NCBI GenBank assembly: GCA_020024255.1
Contig: JAHHTX010000007.1
Location: forward strand, 1-37,659
Direction: 5' to 3'
Length of the DNA: 37,659 bases
Source: Anaerotignum sp.
Lineage (GTDB): Bacteria > Bacillota > Clostridia > Lachnospirales > Anaerotignaceae
The translations under genes were made by a program, and so were the position numbers. Of this stretch, positions 22,682 to 30,388 are shown one piece after another. Below the pieces are notes generated by a model, which had not been told where the DNA came from, searched no databases, and saw only the letters and a program-made list of their open reading frames with translations. How positions within the stretch are numbered: position 1 is the stretch's first letter; every line of letters begins with the position of its first letter.

Positions 22682-24586
22682 ATGTCCAATATCGATATGA
22701 AAAAAACAAATATCCACAAAATTCCTTTGCAAAACCGTTCCTACTTGGTTTGGCTCTTTCTTTTTGTGGGTGCAGTTCTTGCATTGGGATTATCCTTTCT
22801 CATTTCCACACAACATAAATACACCATCGCCGTAATGTGGCTGCACACACCTAGCTTGATTCTGTTGAATCTGCTGCTGCCTATACTGGTTGTGCTGCTG
22901 TTGTACTTTCTGAGCGGAAAAGCAGTATTTTCCGTACTCTTTGTCAATATTCTTTGGATTCTGCTTTCCGTTGCTGATGCCATCAAAGTATCTATGCGAC
23001 AGGAACCGCTGCTCCCTACAGACCTGACATTAGTGCAGGAAGTATTTACCATATTAAAAACATTTCCGAAAATCCAAATTATTTTGATTTTCGGTGGTAT
23101 TTTCGTGGCATTGGCACTTTTGGTTCTCACCTTCCTAAAATCCAAAAAAAGCCGCCTTTCTGTGAAAAATAGACTGCTTGGTATTGTTTGTATTATTGCA
23201 GCTTTCCTTTGTATGAATGGATTGTTTTACAGCAGCACAGAACGCTATGATGCTTATCCCGTTTTTGAAAATCCCTATTTCCAAGTGAACCAGTACAATT
23301 CCCGTGGACTTGGCTATTCCTTTGTCCATCAGGCAAATGTATCCCATATTCGGGAACCGGAAGGATATAATGCAGCAACCTTTGACGAAATAGAGAAAAA
23401 AAAGACATCTCTTTCTATATCAAAGAAAAAGCTCCCCCATGTTGTCATGATTATGGGAGAGGCTTTCTCCGATTTGAGCGTAAACAAAAATATTCATTTT
23501 GATGGCTATACAGACCCTATGGCACATTTTCGGCGTTTGGCAGAAAAAGAAAATGCTGTCAGCGGTCATATTGTTGTACCGGGCTACGGCGGCGGTACTT
23601 CCAATACAGAATACGATGTGCTGACCTCACTGCCTACACGTTTTCTACATACACCACTGCCTTCTTACAACTTTATTCATCATCCTATAAATGCACTGCC
23701 ACAGGCTTTATCCGAAATCGGCTATGATACACTGTCTATCCACCCCGGTTATGCCTGGTTCTATAATCGTCAGAATGTATATCCCAATATGGGCTTTGAT
23801 ACACAGCATTTTCTGGAAACGGACTTTGATTTGGCGACACAGGGAAAAGGTGGCTATATTAACGAAGTAGTCACCATGGATAAAATCATCGAAACTTTGG
23901 ACAAACACATCAAAGAAAGCGATAACCCTCTGTTCTCTTTTACCGTTACCATACAGAACCATGGGCCTTATGACGGCAAGTACGGCAAACAGGAGCAAAA
24001 CTTCAAGTCAGATGTCCCTCTGTCAGAAACAGAGACTGACCTTCTATCCCAATATTTCTTGGGTGTTGCTGATGGTGATGCAGAACTTGCTCGTCTGTCG
24101 GCATATGCAGAAGCATCGGAAGAACCCATCATTCTGGTGTACTTCGGCGACCATCTTCCGGGATTTTCAAACGGTATGGACTTTTTCGATCTGCTGGACT
24201 ATCCTATCCGTCCAAATGGGTCACCTGAAGAACAGCTTGCCATTTACGAAACACCTTTTGTGCTTTGGGCAAATGACAGTGCCGCAGAACTCTGTAATTT
24301 CAAAGAAAATAAGGAAAAGGCAGAACTGCCCGAAAACGGCATCATCAGCTCCCATTACCTTGGCTCTCTCCTTGTGGAACTGATGGGTTTGGAGGGACTT
24401 TCTCCCCTCTATGATTTCAATAATGAACTGCGAAAAGAACTGCCAGTGCTTTCTAATATTTATTCTGTTACCAAAGACGGCACTTATCTGGAAACCCTTT
24501 CTCCAGAGCAGAACAAAAAGCTGAAAAAGCTGATGCAATGGCAGTATTACAAGCTATTTGATGAAAAGGTGGAAAAAGCTGAATAA
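22682..24586 (+). CDS. LTA synthase family phosphoglycerol transferase
   Basis: A membrane enzyme of 634 aa that builds polyglycerolphosphate or adds phosphoglycerol outside the cell. Five membrane segments lie in residues 20-200. The extracellular sulfatase-type domain (about 255-590) shows the metal and nucleophile motifs MIMGEAFSD, GYGGGTSNTEYDVL (Thr nucleophile), the LSIHPGYAWFYNR stretch (LtaS-like), TVTIQNHGPY and YFGDHLPG. The ATG has AAGGAGG at 8 nt; the in-frame ATG 22 codons earlier has no site. It stands opposite the LCP genes, a sensible pairing of polymer synthesis and attachment. It could instead modify a non-LTA glycan; the acceptor cannot be read from sequence. Confidence 0.88.
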   Translation: MSNIDMKKTNIHKIPLQNRSYLVWLFLFVGAVLALGLSFLISTQHKYTIAVMWLHTPSLILLNLLLPILVVLLLYFLSGKAVFSVLFVNILWILLSVADAIKVSMRQEPLLPTDLTLVQEVFTILKTFPKIQIILIFGGIFVALALLVLTFLKSKKSRLSVKNRLLGIVCIIAAFLCMNGLFYSSTERYDAYPVFENPYFQVNQYNSRGLGYSFVHQANVSHIREPEGYNAATFDEIEKKKTSLSISKKKLPHVVMIMGEAFSDLSVNKNIHFDGYTDPMAHFRRLAEKENAVSGHIVVPGYGGGTSNTEYDVLTSLPTRFLHTPLPSYNFIHHPINALPQALSEIGYDTLSIHPGYAWFYNRQNVYPNMGFDTQHFLETDFDLATQGKGGYINEVVTMDKIIETLDKHIKESDNPLFSFTVTIQNHGPYDGKYGKQEQNFKSDVPLSETETDLLSQYFLGVADGDAELARLSAYAEASEEPIILVYFGDHLPGFSNGMDFFDLLDYPIRPNGSPEEQLAIYETPFVLWANDSAAELCNFKENKEKAELPENGIISSHYLGSLLVELMGLEGLSPLYDFNNELRKELPVLSNIYSVTKDGTYLETLSPEQNKKLKKLMQWQYYKLFDEKVEKAE

Positions 24587-24594
24587 CCCACCAA

Positions 24595-24617
24595 AAGTGG
24601 CTCTGCAAAAAGCCATT
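24595..24617 (+). repeat. Terminator-like hairpin left of element copy 3
   Basis: AAGTGGCT pairs with AGCCATT around an 8-nt loop, 9 bp after the stop of the LTA-synthase-type gene. On the minus strand it is followed by TTTTGG. A near copy (GTGGCTCTRCAAAAAGCC, one mismatch over 18 nt) lies on the other side of the element at 24832. Confidence 0.65.
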
Positions 24618-24831
24618 CAGCCTGTCGAAAAAGTGGTTTTTCTCCCTTTTCAAAAATGTAGAAAAGATCTTCCTAAATGGAATCCGCAGTGGGAATTCAA
24701 TTCTCATAAGGAAAAGCAGAAGTTTCAAGGCTTTTTTGCCGTTGGAACTTCTGCTTTATCCCTCTGTCTGCCTATCAAAGCCTTGAATGAAATGAGGTTT
24801 TGAGGAAGGGGGCGACTTTGTCGATACCTTC
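24618..24831 (+). mobile_element. Terminator-associated hairpin element, copy 3
   Basis: A 214-bp diverged and slightly shorter copy. The ends are TGTCGAAAAAG at left and CTTTGTCGATACCTTCA at right. The long AAGCAGAAGTT stem, the TGGGAA/TTCTCA stem and a TCAAAGCCT/AGGTTTTGA stem with a G-T pair are retained. It lies between the convergent LTA-synthase-type and rlmD genes. Confidence 0.7.
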
Positions 24832-24853
24832 AGTGGCTCTACAAAAAGCCCCT
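24832..24853 (+). repeat. Terminator-like hairpin right of element copy 3
   Basis: AGTGGCT pairs with AGCCCCT with one mismatch. It matches the hairpin on the left side of the element in 17 of 18 core positions. It is followed by TCAATCTTC, without a strong T-run. Confidence 0.6.
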
Positions 24854-25039
24854 TCAATCTTCTAAAAAGTAATCATAATCTATTCTTTTTACCTTATCGA
24901 TATATTCTGTTGATATGCCTAATTCCGATTTGATCATCACCCCTGATTATCTCCTTCATCGTATGTCTGCGACTATTCAAAAAACACTCCATACATTTCA
25001 TCATATTTTAGGTATTGCCAGTTCAAGCTTTCCCTTCCA

Positions 25040-25278
25040 GATTATCTTAACATGTCTAAGCATATCCTCAATGATTTTCTCTTTCTCAGTTGACACTATG
25101 ACTGTTTTGTATTTGCAGACTTTGCCTCATTATAGTTCTCACGTTCTATGATTTTGTGTTTTTCTTTCATCTGCACAATATATAGACCAGGATACCTTCA
25201 TATCCTATTTGTCAGCCATATACTGTTTAATTTTCTCGTATGCCGTTTTTCGCTCATCTAAATATAACCTCGTCCATA
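25040..25278 (-). pseudogene. Decayed C-terminal tail of RlmD
   Basis: Downstream of the rlmD stop, three minus-strand frames give pieces of one recognisable domain in the right order: KIDMDEV, then DERKTAYEKIKQYMADK, then LYIVQMKEKHKIIERENYN and EAKSANTKQ, then TEKEKIIEDMLRHVKII. This resembles the C-terminal tail that I recall on many clostridial RlmD and some other proteins (KVSSLYIAQVK, ERENYN, PPEKE-AI-EALRHF). The pieces are separated by frameshifts and by stops (TGA, TAG, TAG). The rlmD stop itself results from a one-base shift into this region. The remaining bases 24854-25039 hold only short broken frames. Confidence 0.7.
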
Positions 25279-26670
25279 TCAATTTTCAAGTTGATCTATG
25301 GTCGGGAGTTTTCTAATCAACTGCACTACCGTCTCCACATGCACTGTCCAAGGGAACATATCCACTACCTGCACCATCTGTACCTGATACCCTCTCTGAC
25401 AAAGGTATGCCAAATCTCGTGCCAACGTTGCCGAATCACAGGAAACATAAACAATCTTTTTTGGGGCAATCAATAGTATAGTTTCTAAGAGCTTTTCATC
25501 ACAGCCTTTTCTTGGCGGGTCTACTACCACCACATCTGCGGAAATACCCTTTTCTTTATAGAGTCTTGGAATCACATCTTCTGCTGCACCTGATGCAAAA
25601 TCAGCATGCGTGATATGATTGATTGCCGCATTTCTTTTTGCATCGGCAATGGCTTCCGGTACAATTTCCACACCGAAAACAGACTTAGCCTTTTGGGCAA
25701 AGAACAAAGAAATCGTACCAATACCGCAATACAAATCAAGAACGGTTTCCGTGCCGTCTAAATCCGCCATATCCAATGCTGTCTGATATAAAATATTGGT
25801 TTGTTGAGGATTCACCTGATAAAAAGATAACGGGGAAATTTCAAAAGTTACCGACCCTATTTTATCCTCAATAAAGGGCTTTCCAAAGAGAACATGAATC
25901 TTTTCTCCCAATATGACGTTGGTCTTCTCTTTGTTTTCATTGATGACAACAGAGGTCATGCCGGAAACAGCAGAAAGCCGTTCTACCAAAATATCTGCAA
26001 ATGGCAGTTTACTGCCATTTAACACAAGACACACCATAATTTCGCCGCTTTGTTTTCCAATTCTCGTAAGAATATGGCGTATCAATCCTTTATGTGTCAT
26101 CTCATCGTAAGGTGCAATATGAAACTCTGTCAAAAAATCCCGCACAATTTTCACGATTTCCTCATTGATTTCATTCTGCAAAAGACAGACAGGTGTATCC
26201 ACAATACGATGGCTTCGTTTTGCATAAAATCCGATTTTCGGATCATCTATGGCACCGCCCACAGGGAACTGCGCCTTATTGCGGTATCTCCAAGGGTTCT
26301 CCATACCAAGTGCTGCCTTGACTTCTATTCCCCGAAGACCCCCAATTCTCTCCAAATTATCTTTGACTTTCTGCGTTTTAAAAGCAAGCTGTCCTTCATA
26401 GGACAAATGCTGTAACTGACATCCACCGCACTGTTTTGCCACAGGGCAGAGAGGCTCTATCCGATTAACAGAAGGGTTCAAAATCTCCAATAGCTTTCCG
26501 TAGCCATAATGTTTCTTGACTTTCACCATAAGCACACGCACCGTTTCTTGCGGTAATGCACCTTCTACAAATATCGTATAGCCATTTATTCTGCCGATAC
26601 CTTCCCCGTTATTACCCAAGTTTTCTATTTTTATTTCGTACTGTTTATTCTTTTCCACAGGAATTTTCAC
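25279..26670 (-). CDS. rlmD: 23S rRNA (uracil-5-)-methyltransferase RlmD/RumA family
   Basis: SAM-dependent enzyme that methylates a uracil C5 in 23S rRNA. It has an N-terminal TRAM domain (about 5-60) and 4Fe-4S cysteines Cys75, Cys81, Cys84 and Cys162. The SAM site is DLYCGIGT (312-319), followed by VVDPPRKGC and catalytic Cys411 in YVSCDSATL. A GTG start is chosen because GGAGG lies 6 nt upstream; the gene then begins 1 nt after the stop of the Cas4-like gene and has 463 aa. The in-frame ATG six codons earlier is inside that gene. The frame ends abruptly in KLPTIDQLEN, followed by a decayed tail. The catalytic core is complete. Confidence 0.92.
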   Translation of the reverse strand: MKIPVEKNKQYEIKIENLGNNGEGIGRINGYTIFVEGALPQETVRVLMVKVKKHYGYGKLLEILNPSVNRIEPLCPVAKQCGGCQLQHLSYEGQLAFKTQKVKDNLERIGGLRGIEVKAALGMENPWRYRNKAQFPVGGAIDDPKIGFYAKRSHRIVDTPVCLLQNEINEEIVKIVRDFLTEFHIAPYDEMTHKGLIRHILTRIGKQSGEIMVCLVLNGSKLPFADILVERLSAVSGMTSVVINENKEKTNVILGEKIHVLFGKPFIEDKIGSVTFEISPLSFYQVNPQQTNILYQTALDMADLDGTETVLDLYCGIGTISLFFAQKAKSVFGVEIVPEAIADAKRNAAINHITHADFASGAAEDVIPRLYKEKGISADVVVVDPPRKGCDEKLLETILLIAPKKIVYVSCDSATLARDLAYLCQRGYQVQMVQVVDMFPWTVHVETVVQLIRKLPTIDQLEN

Positions 26671-26671
26671 G

Positions 26672-27283
26672 TTATTCCTCCACTTCATGATAATGCGGTG
26701 CATAGGGACATACTGTACCATTGCAAATGCAGCGACGGCAGGTTGCATAATCCGCATTGGGTATACCTTCGCCATCTTCCAACATCTGCCGCATAGCCTC
26801 CATAGTACTTATGACTTCTTTTCGCACCTTTCTTGTATTTCGCACAAAAAACATTCCATCTTGGTATCGCAGCCACCCATACTTTGGCCGCACACCATAA
26901 ACTTCCTCCAAAAGCAAAAAATAAGCACAGAGCTGCAAAAAATCCCCATGATAGGGCAAAGGACGTTCTCCAATTCTGCCACTCTTCAATTCCATCGGCA
27001 CAATGGCACGCCCGATTCTTTTCCGAAACACATAATCCGGTTTTCCCTGCAAATCATATCGTTCTGCATACATCATTTTTCCAAATCCTTCTTCGTTGCC
27101 TTTTCCCTGCTTTTGGTCTGCGTATATTAAGGTATACCCCCACATACGATATCGCACAGGCATTTTCTTTATAGACGGGCGGCGAAAACGCAAAATGCAA
27201 AATAAGAGCAAAAGACAGCACAGGCACAAAAGTAATCCATCTAAAGAAAGCGGAGCTGCTTTCATTTTCTCAATGCAATCCAT
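26672..27283 (-). CDS. Membrane-anchored Cas4/Dna2-like nuclease, catalytic lobe
   Basis: A 203-aa protein with one N-terminal membrane helix (about 14-33), then a PD-(D/E)XK core. The Asp of GKPDYV is D83; E98 and K100 are in VPMELKSG; Q117 and Y121 are in DFLQLCAYFLLLEE. The C-terminal cysteine cluster is Cys182, 185, 187 and 192. These are the RecB/Cas4 motifs II, III and QxxxY plus the three-cysteine end of a 4Fe-4S site. The first cysteine and the G...H motif of Cas4 are missing; both are present in the protein encoded just upstream. Stand-alone membrane Cas4-like proteins of this type are known. There is no CRISPR locus here. The ATG overlaps the upstream gene by 14 nt, with GGTGG upstream. 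Confidence 0.8.
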   Translation of the reverse strand: MDCIEKMKAAPLSLDGLLLCLCCLLLLFCILRFRRPSIKKMPVRYRMWGYTLIYADQKQGKGNEEGFGKMMYAERYDLQGKPDYVFRKRIGRAIVPMELKSGRIGERPLPYHGDFLQLCAYFLLLEEVYGVRPKYGWLRYQDGMFFVRNTRKVRKEVISTMEAMRQMLEDGEGIPNADYATCRRCICNGTVCPYAPHYHEVEE

Positions 27284-27557
27284 ATTTCACCACCAATACT
27301 GCCACCAACAAAAACACGCCCAACAAAATCAACCAAGATACCAAACGCCGCCTTTGATATCGGCGATAATCCTTTGTGTGAAAGGCTTCTCCTTTTACAA
27401 AGCGACTTTTCTGTGTATCGGTCAAACCCAACTTTTCATTTCGCACTTTTGCCAACTGCCGCAGCTCTTTTTGTCCATATACCCGATGAAAATACCATTG
27501 ATAGGGGCAATACGTATACTGATTTAATTCATGAGGAGAAAGGGTCTGTTTCTCCAT
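27270..27557 (-). CDS. Small membrane protein resembling the N-terminal lobe of a Cas4-like nuclease
   Basis: A 95-aa protein. Residues 5-28 (LSPHELNQYTYCPYQWYF) look like the start of Cas4/RecB-type nucleases, with the single N-terminal cluster cysteine at Cys17. GEAFH (56-60) matches the G...H motif I with His60. A membrane helix follows (about 73-91). The next gene supplies the remaining motifs after a membrane helix of its own, so together they read as one nuclease broken at a two-helix hairpin. The ATG has GGGAAAGG upstream. It lies 16 bp after the YhaM-like gene. The split could be genuine or a sequencing or mutational frameshift. Confidence 0.75.
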   Translation of the reverse strand: MEKQTLSPHELNQYTYCPYQWYFHRVYGQKELRQLAKVRNEKLGLTDTQKSRFVKGEAFHTKDYRRYQRRRLVSWLILLGVFLLVAVLVVKYGLH

Positions 27558-27573
27558 AGCCTTTCCCTTTTTA

Positions 27574-28518
27574 TCATTCATAATCCGATACACTAAGGTT
27601 TCTTTGCAACATTCTGTGAAAACCTGCCCAATGTCCTTGGGTGCTGTCTGCTGAAAGAGCTTCTTCAATCATCTTTGTTTTTGCGTCCATATTGTCTGCA
27701 CAATGGAGAATAAAGGCTTCTATGGTAGAAGGGAGCTTAGGCGAACCGTATTCATATTCTCCGTGATGGGATAGCATACAATGCTTGAGGAGGGATTCCA
27801 AACGTTTAGGAAAGCCTTCTATTTTTTTTGCCGTATCCCGAATGAGTTCTGCCCCCAAAATCAAATGTCCCAAAAGCTGTCCGTCATCGGTATAGTCATT
27901 AACGGGAAAATCAGATAATTCCATGACTTTGCCAACATCGTGAAGCATGGCAGATGCAATGAGAATATCTCGGTCTACAAATTGGTATCTGGGTGCCATA
28001 AAATCACAAATTTCTGTAACAGAAAGGGTATGCTCTACCAATCCACCCCGAAAGCTGTGGTGCATGGATTTTGCCGCAGAATGATAAGGAAATTCCTTAC
28101 TGATAATGGGATGGTGCAGAAAGATTTCTTCCAACAGTTTTTTGATATAGGGGCTCTTAATCGTTTTGATATATCCCAAAAGTTCTTGAAACATTTTGTC
28201 AATATCTTTTTCGGTACTAGGTACAAAATCCACAGGGTCGTATTCCCCTTCCCGACTACGGCGGATTCTTTTTACATTGAGCTGTAATTCGTTATTGAAT
28301 GTTGTCACAAAAGCATCTATTTTTATAAAATCATTTTCCTGAAAGCTCTGAATCTCACGGCTTAAATCCCACACTTTTGCATCTATCATGCCTGTCTTGT
28401 CCTGCAATTTTAAAGACAGATAGTTTTTGCCGTTTTTGGACTTCATGGATTGTCTGCTTTTACACAAATAATGCTCGATTATATTCTCGCCTTCATGCAG
28501 TTCATTGATATATCTCAT
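27574..28518 (-). CDS. yhaM: YhaM-like 3'-5' exoribonuclease (OB-fold plus HD domain)
   Basis: A 314-aa protein, the usual YhaM length. An OB-fold nucleic-acid-binding domain (about 10-90) is followed by an HD phosphohydrolase-type nuclease domain with His163 in LVEHTLSV, His193-Asp194 in MLHDVGK, His251-His252 and Asp275 in HCADNMDAK. B. subtilis YhaM degrades RNA and single-stranded DNA from the 3' end. The ATG (MRYINELHEG) has AAGGAG at 7 nt; the open frame upstream adds 30 residues overlapping the previous gene. It sits in one operon with two RNA methyltransferases and the Cas4-like pair. Confidence 0.88.
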   Translation of the reverse strand: MRYINELHEGENIIEHYLCKSRQSMKSKNGKNYLSLKLQDKTGMIDAKVWDLSREIQSFQENDFIKIDAFVTTFNNELQLNVKRIRRSREGEYDPVDFVPSTEKDIDKMFQELLGYIKTIKSPYIKKLLEEIFLHHPIISKEFPYHSAAKSMHHSFRGGLVEHTLSVTEICDFMAPRYQFVDRDILIASAMLHDVGKVMELSDFPVNDYTDDGQLLGHLILGAELIRDTAKKIEGFPKRLESLLKHCMLSHHGEYEYGSPKLPSTIEAFILHCADNMDAKTKMIEEALSADSTQGHWAGFHRMLQRNLSVSDYE

Positions 28519-28537
28519 TGCTTTACTCCTTTTCTTT

Positions 28538-29335
28538 TTAATTCTGTCTGGGAACCAGTCTCTGCCGCACCACCTCATACAACAGCACTGCCGCTGCCAC
28601 TGCCGCATTCAGGGATTCCGCTTTTCCCGGCATGGGTATTTTCACATAACTGTCGCAGAGTGATGCCGCTTCCTCCGAAAGTCCTCTTGCCTCATTGCCA
28701 ATCATAAACGCACAGGCACGGCGAAGATTCAAACTATAGGGATACTGCCTGCCCAACAGATGTGCCCCATAAAGAGGAATTCCATGGGAACGCAAAAGAG
28801 ACGCCGTTTTCTTTATATCCACATTTTGAAATATAGGAAGATGAAAAACCGCTCCCATAGTGGCACGTAAAACTTTTGGGTGATACAGGTCCACACTTCC
28901 CTTAGATAAAAATACCGCATCTACGCCACAGGCAGAAGCCGTCCTTAAAATTGTACCCAAATTGCCGGGGTCGTTGATTTCCTCTGCCAAAAGGTAGAAT
29001 CCGTTTTTCTGTTCTGCCAAAAGATCAAAATCCGTTTTCTTCTGCTGACAGACTGCCAGTATACCCTGTGGTGTTTCTGTTTCTGAAACAGATGCAAACA
29101 AAGTATCCGGGACTATATATACATCATTTGTTTTTTCCCATAGTGCTAAATCGTGATTCTCTGCAAAACTATTGGATACCACATAGTATTCCACAGGAAA
29201 ATCTTTTGGGATTTCCGATACAAAACGAAGTCCCTCTGCCACAAATACCTTTTCTTTCTCTCTGTTTTTTCTCAGCTTCAAACCATTCAGCCGTTTCACA
29301 AGCTGATTATGGGGGCTTTCGATTCGTTTTGCCAT
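28538..29335 (-). CDS. TrmH/SpoU family RNA 2'-O-methyltransferase
   Basis: A 265-aa SPOUT-fold enzyme. An N-terminal substrate-binding domain (VKRLNGLKLRKNREKEKVFVAEGLR) is followed by the knotted SAM domain. It carries the family motifs EEINDPGNLGTILRTASACG (motif 1), FMIGNEARGLSEEA (motif 2) and IPMPGKAESLNAAVAAAVLLYE (motif 3). All SAM-knot residues are present, so it looks active. The target could be 23S rRNA or tRNA and is not determined. It is the first gene of the operon with yhaM, with a promoter just upstream and GAGGG before the ATG. Confidence 0.9.
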   Translation of the reverse strand: MAKRIESPHNQLVKRLNGLKLRKNREKEKVFVAEGLRFVSEIPKDFPVEYYVVSNSFAENHDLALWEKTNDVYIVPDTLFASVSETETPQGILAVCQQKKTDFDLLAEQKNGFYLLAEEINDPGNLGTILRTASACGVDAVFLSKGSVDLYHPKVLRATMGAVFHLPIFQNVDIKKTASLLRSHGIPLYGAHLLGRQYPYSLNLRRACAFMIGNEARGLSEEAASLCDSYVKIPMPGKAESLNAAVAAAVLLYEVVRQRLVPRQN

Positions 29336-29369
29336 ACAATCCCTCTTTCTTTCAAAATTCTACTTCTTT

Positions 29370-29398
29370 ATGATAAACATTGTACCGCCTTTTTGCAA
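29370..29398 (-). promoter_or_regulatory. Candidate promoter of the TrmH-YhaM-Cas4-RlmD operon
   Basis: On the minus strand TTGCAA (29393-29398), a 17-bp spacer and TATCAT (29370-29375), 35 bp before the ATG. Confidence 0.55.
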
Positions 29399-29500
29399 GT
29401 AAAATCCGTATCTTTCTGCCTGTGCCCAAAAAAAGGACTTTCTTTCCTTTGCCCTTTATGCTAGAATAAGGAAAATACAAAATGAAAGGAGGCCTCTTTT

Positions 29501-30139
29501 ATGGCTACACCGAAAGAAATACGCAACACATTACTGGCAAAGCATTTGGTGGAAAATCTGAAAAAACGTCATTTTGAAGCACATTACTGTCCAACTGCGA
29601 CAGAAGCTGTGGAAAAAGCATTATCTCTTATACCCGCAAAAAGCTCCGTATCTTGGGGTGGTTCCATGAGTATTCGTGACATAGGATTGACAAAAGCAGT
29701 TCATGCAGGCGATTATGAAGTGATCGACAGAGATTTGGCAAAAGATCCTGAAGAAATGACTGAGATGCATCGTAAAGGTCTCTTGACCGATTTCTTCCTC
29801 ATGAGTACCAACGCCATCTCTGAAGATGGTGTTCTGGTAAATGTAGACGGCACAGGCAACCGTGTTGCTTCCCTCTCTTTTGGACCTAAAAACGTTATCA
29901 TTATCTGTGGTCTTAACAAAGTGGTAAAAGATACTGCTGCCGCAGTAAAACGTGCAAAAGAGTATGCTGCACCCATCAATAGTATGCGTTTTATGGGAAA
30001 AACCCCCTGTTCTGCAACAGGTACTTGCCACAACTGTATTTCTCCTGAATGTATCTGCAATCAGATTCTGATTACAAGAGTATGCCGTCCTGCCGGCCGT
30101 ATTAAAGTCATTTTGGTAGGAGAAGACTTAGGCTATTAA
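29501..30139 (+). CDS. LUD domain protein (LutC-like, lactate utilisation)
   Basis: A 212-aa protein of the LUD (DUF162) family, related to LutC/YkgG. It shows KSSVSWGGSMSIRDIGL, DFFLMSTNAISEDGVLVNVDGTGNRVASL and GPKNVIIICGLNKVV, which form the family's NagB-like fold. The C-terminal cysteine cluster CSATGTCHNCISPECIC is unlike LutC proper and could bind a metal or Fe-S cluster. Partners LutA and LutB are not in this window, so the exact role is open. AAAGGAGG lies upstream of the ATG and TGCTAGAAT (extended -10) about 30 bp before that. Confidence 0.87.
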   Translation: MATPKEIRNTLLAKHLVENLKKRHFEAHYCPTATEAVEKALSLIPAKSSVSWGGSMSIRDIGLTKAVHAGDYEVIDRDLAKDPEEMTEMHRKGLLTDFFLMSTNAISEDGVLVNVDGTGNRVASLSFGPKNVIIICGLNKVVKDTAAAVKRAKEYAAPINSMRFMGKTPCSATGTCHNCISPECICNQILITRVCRPAGRIKVILVGEDLGY

Positions 30140-30179
30140 GTGAATAAAAAACGGTAATTTTCTATACGCAGACATGATA

Positions 30180-30217
30180 AAAGACACACTTTGCAATCCA
30201 ACAAAGTGTGTCTTTTT
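30180..30217 (+). terminator. Strong intrinsic terminator of the LUD gene
   Basis: A 13-bp perfect stem AAAGACACACTTT/AAAGTGTGTCTTT with a 10-nt loop, followed by TT. Its symmetry (A before, T after) allows use from both sides. No hairpin element is inserted here, unlike the other convergent ends in this window. Bases 30218-30388 hold nothing recognisable. Confidence 0.85.
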
Positions 30218-30388
30218 ATAAACATTGAATCAGAAACTCTCTTTTATATACAAGACTTATTTTTGCATGAGTTCTGCCCTCTCTGTATACTGTAGTGCCA
30301 AACCCTTTTCAGGTATTTTAACAAATAGCATATAGAACAGCAGTTTGGAAAAACAATCTTGAACTAAGTTCTTCCTGACAATTCTTTT

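Noticed and set aside
24854..24937. A 27-codon minus-strand frame (MIKSELGIST...) near element copy 3
   Set aside because: It is very short, with the AAGGAG site about 13 nt away, and is surrounded by decayed sequence; probably chance or a relic.
26685..27557. A complete CRISPR-Cas locus around the Cas4-like genes
   Set aside because: There is no cas1, cas2 or effector gene and no repeat array; the neighbours are RNA methyltransferases and YhaM.
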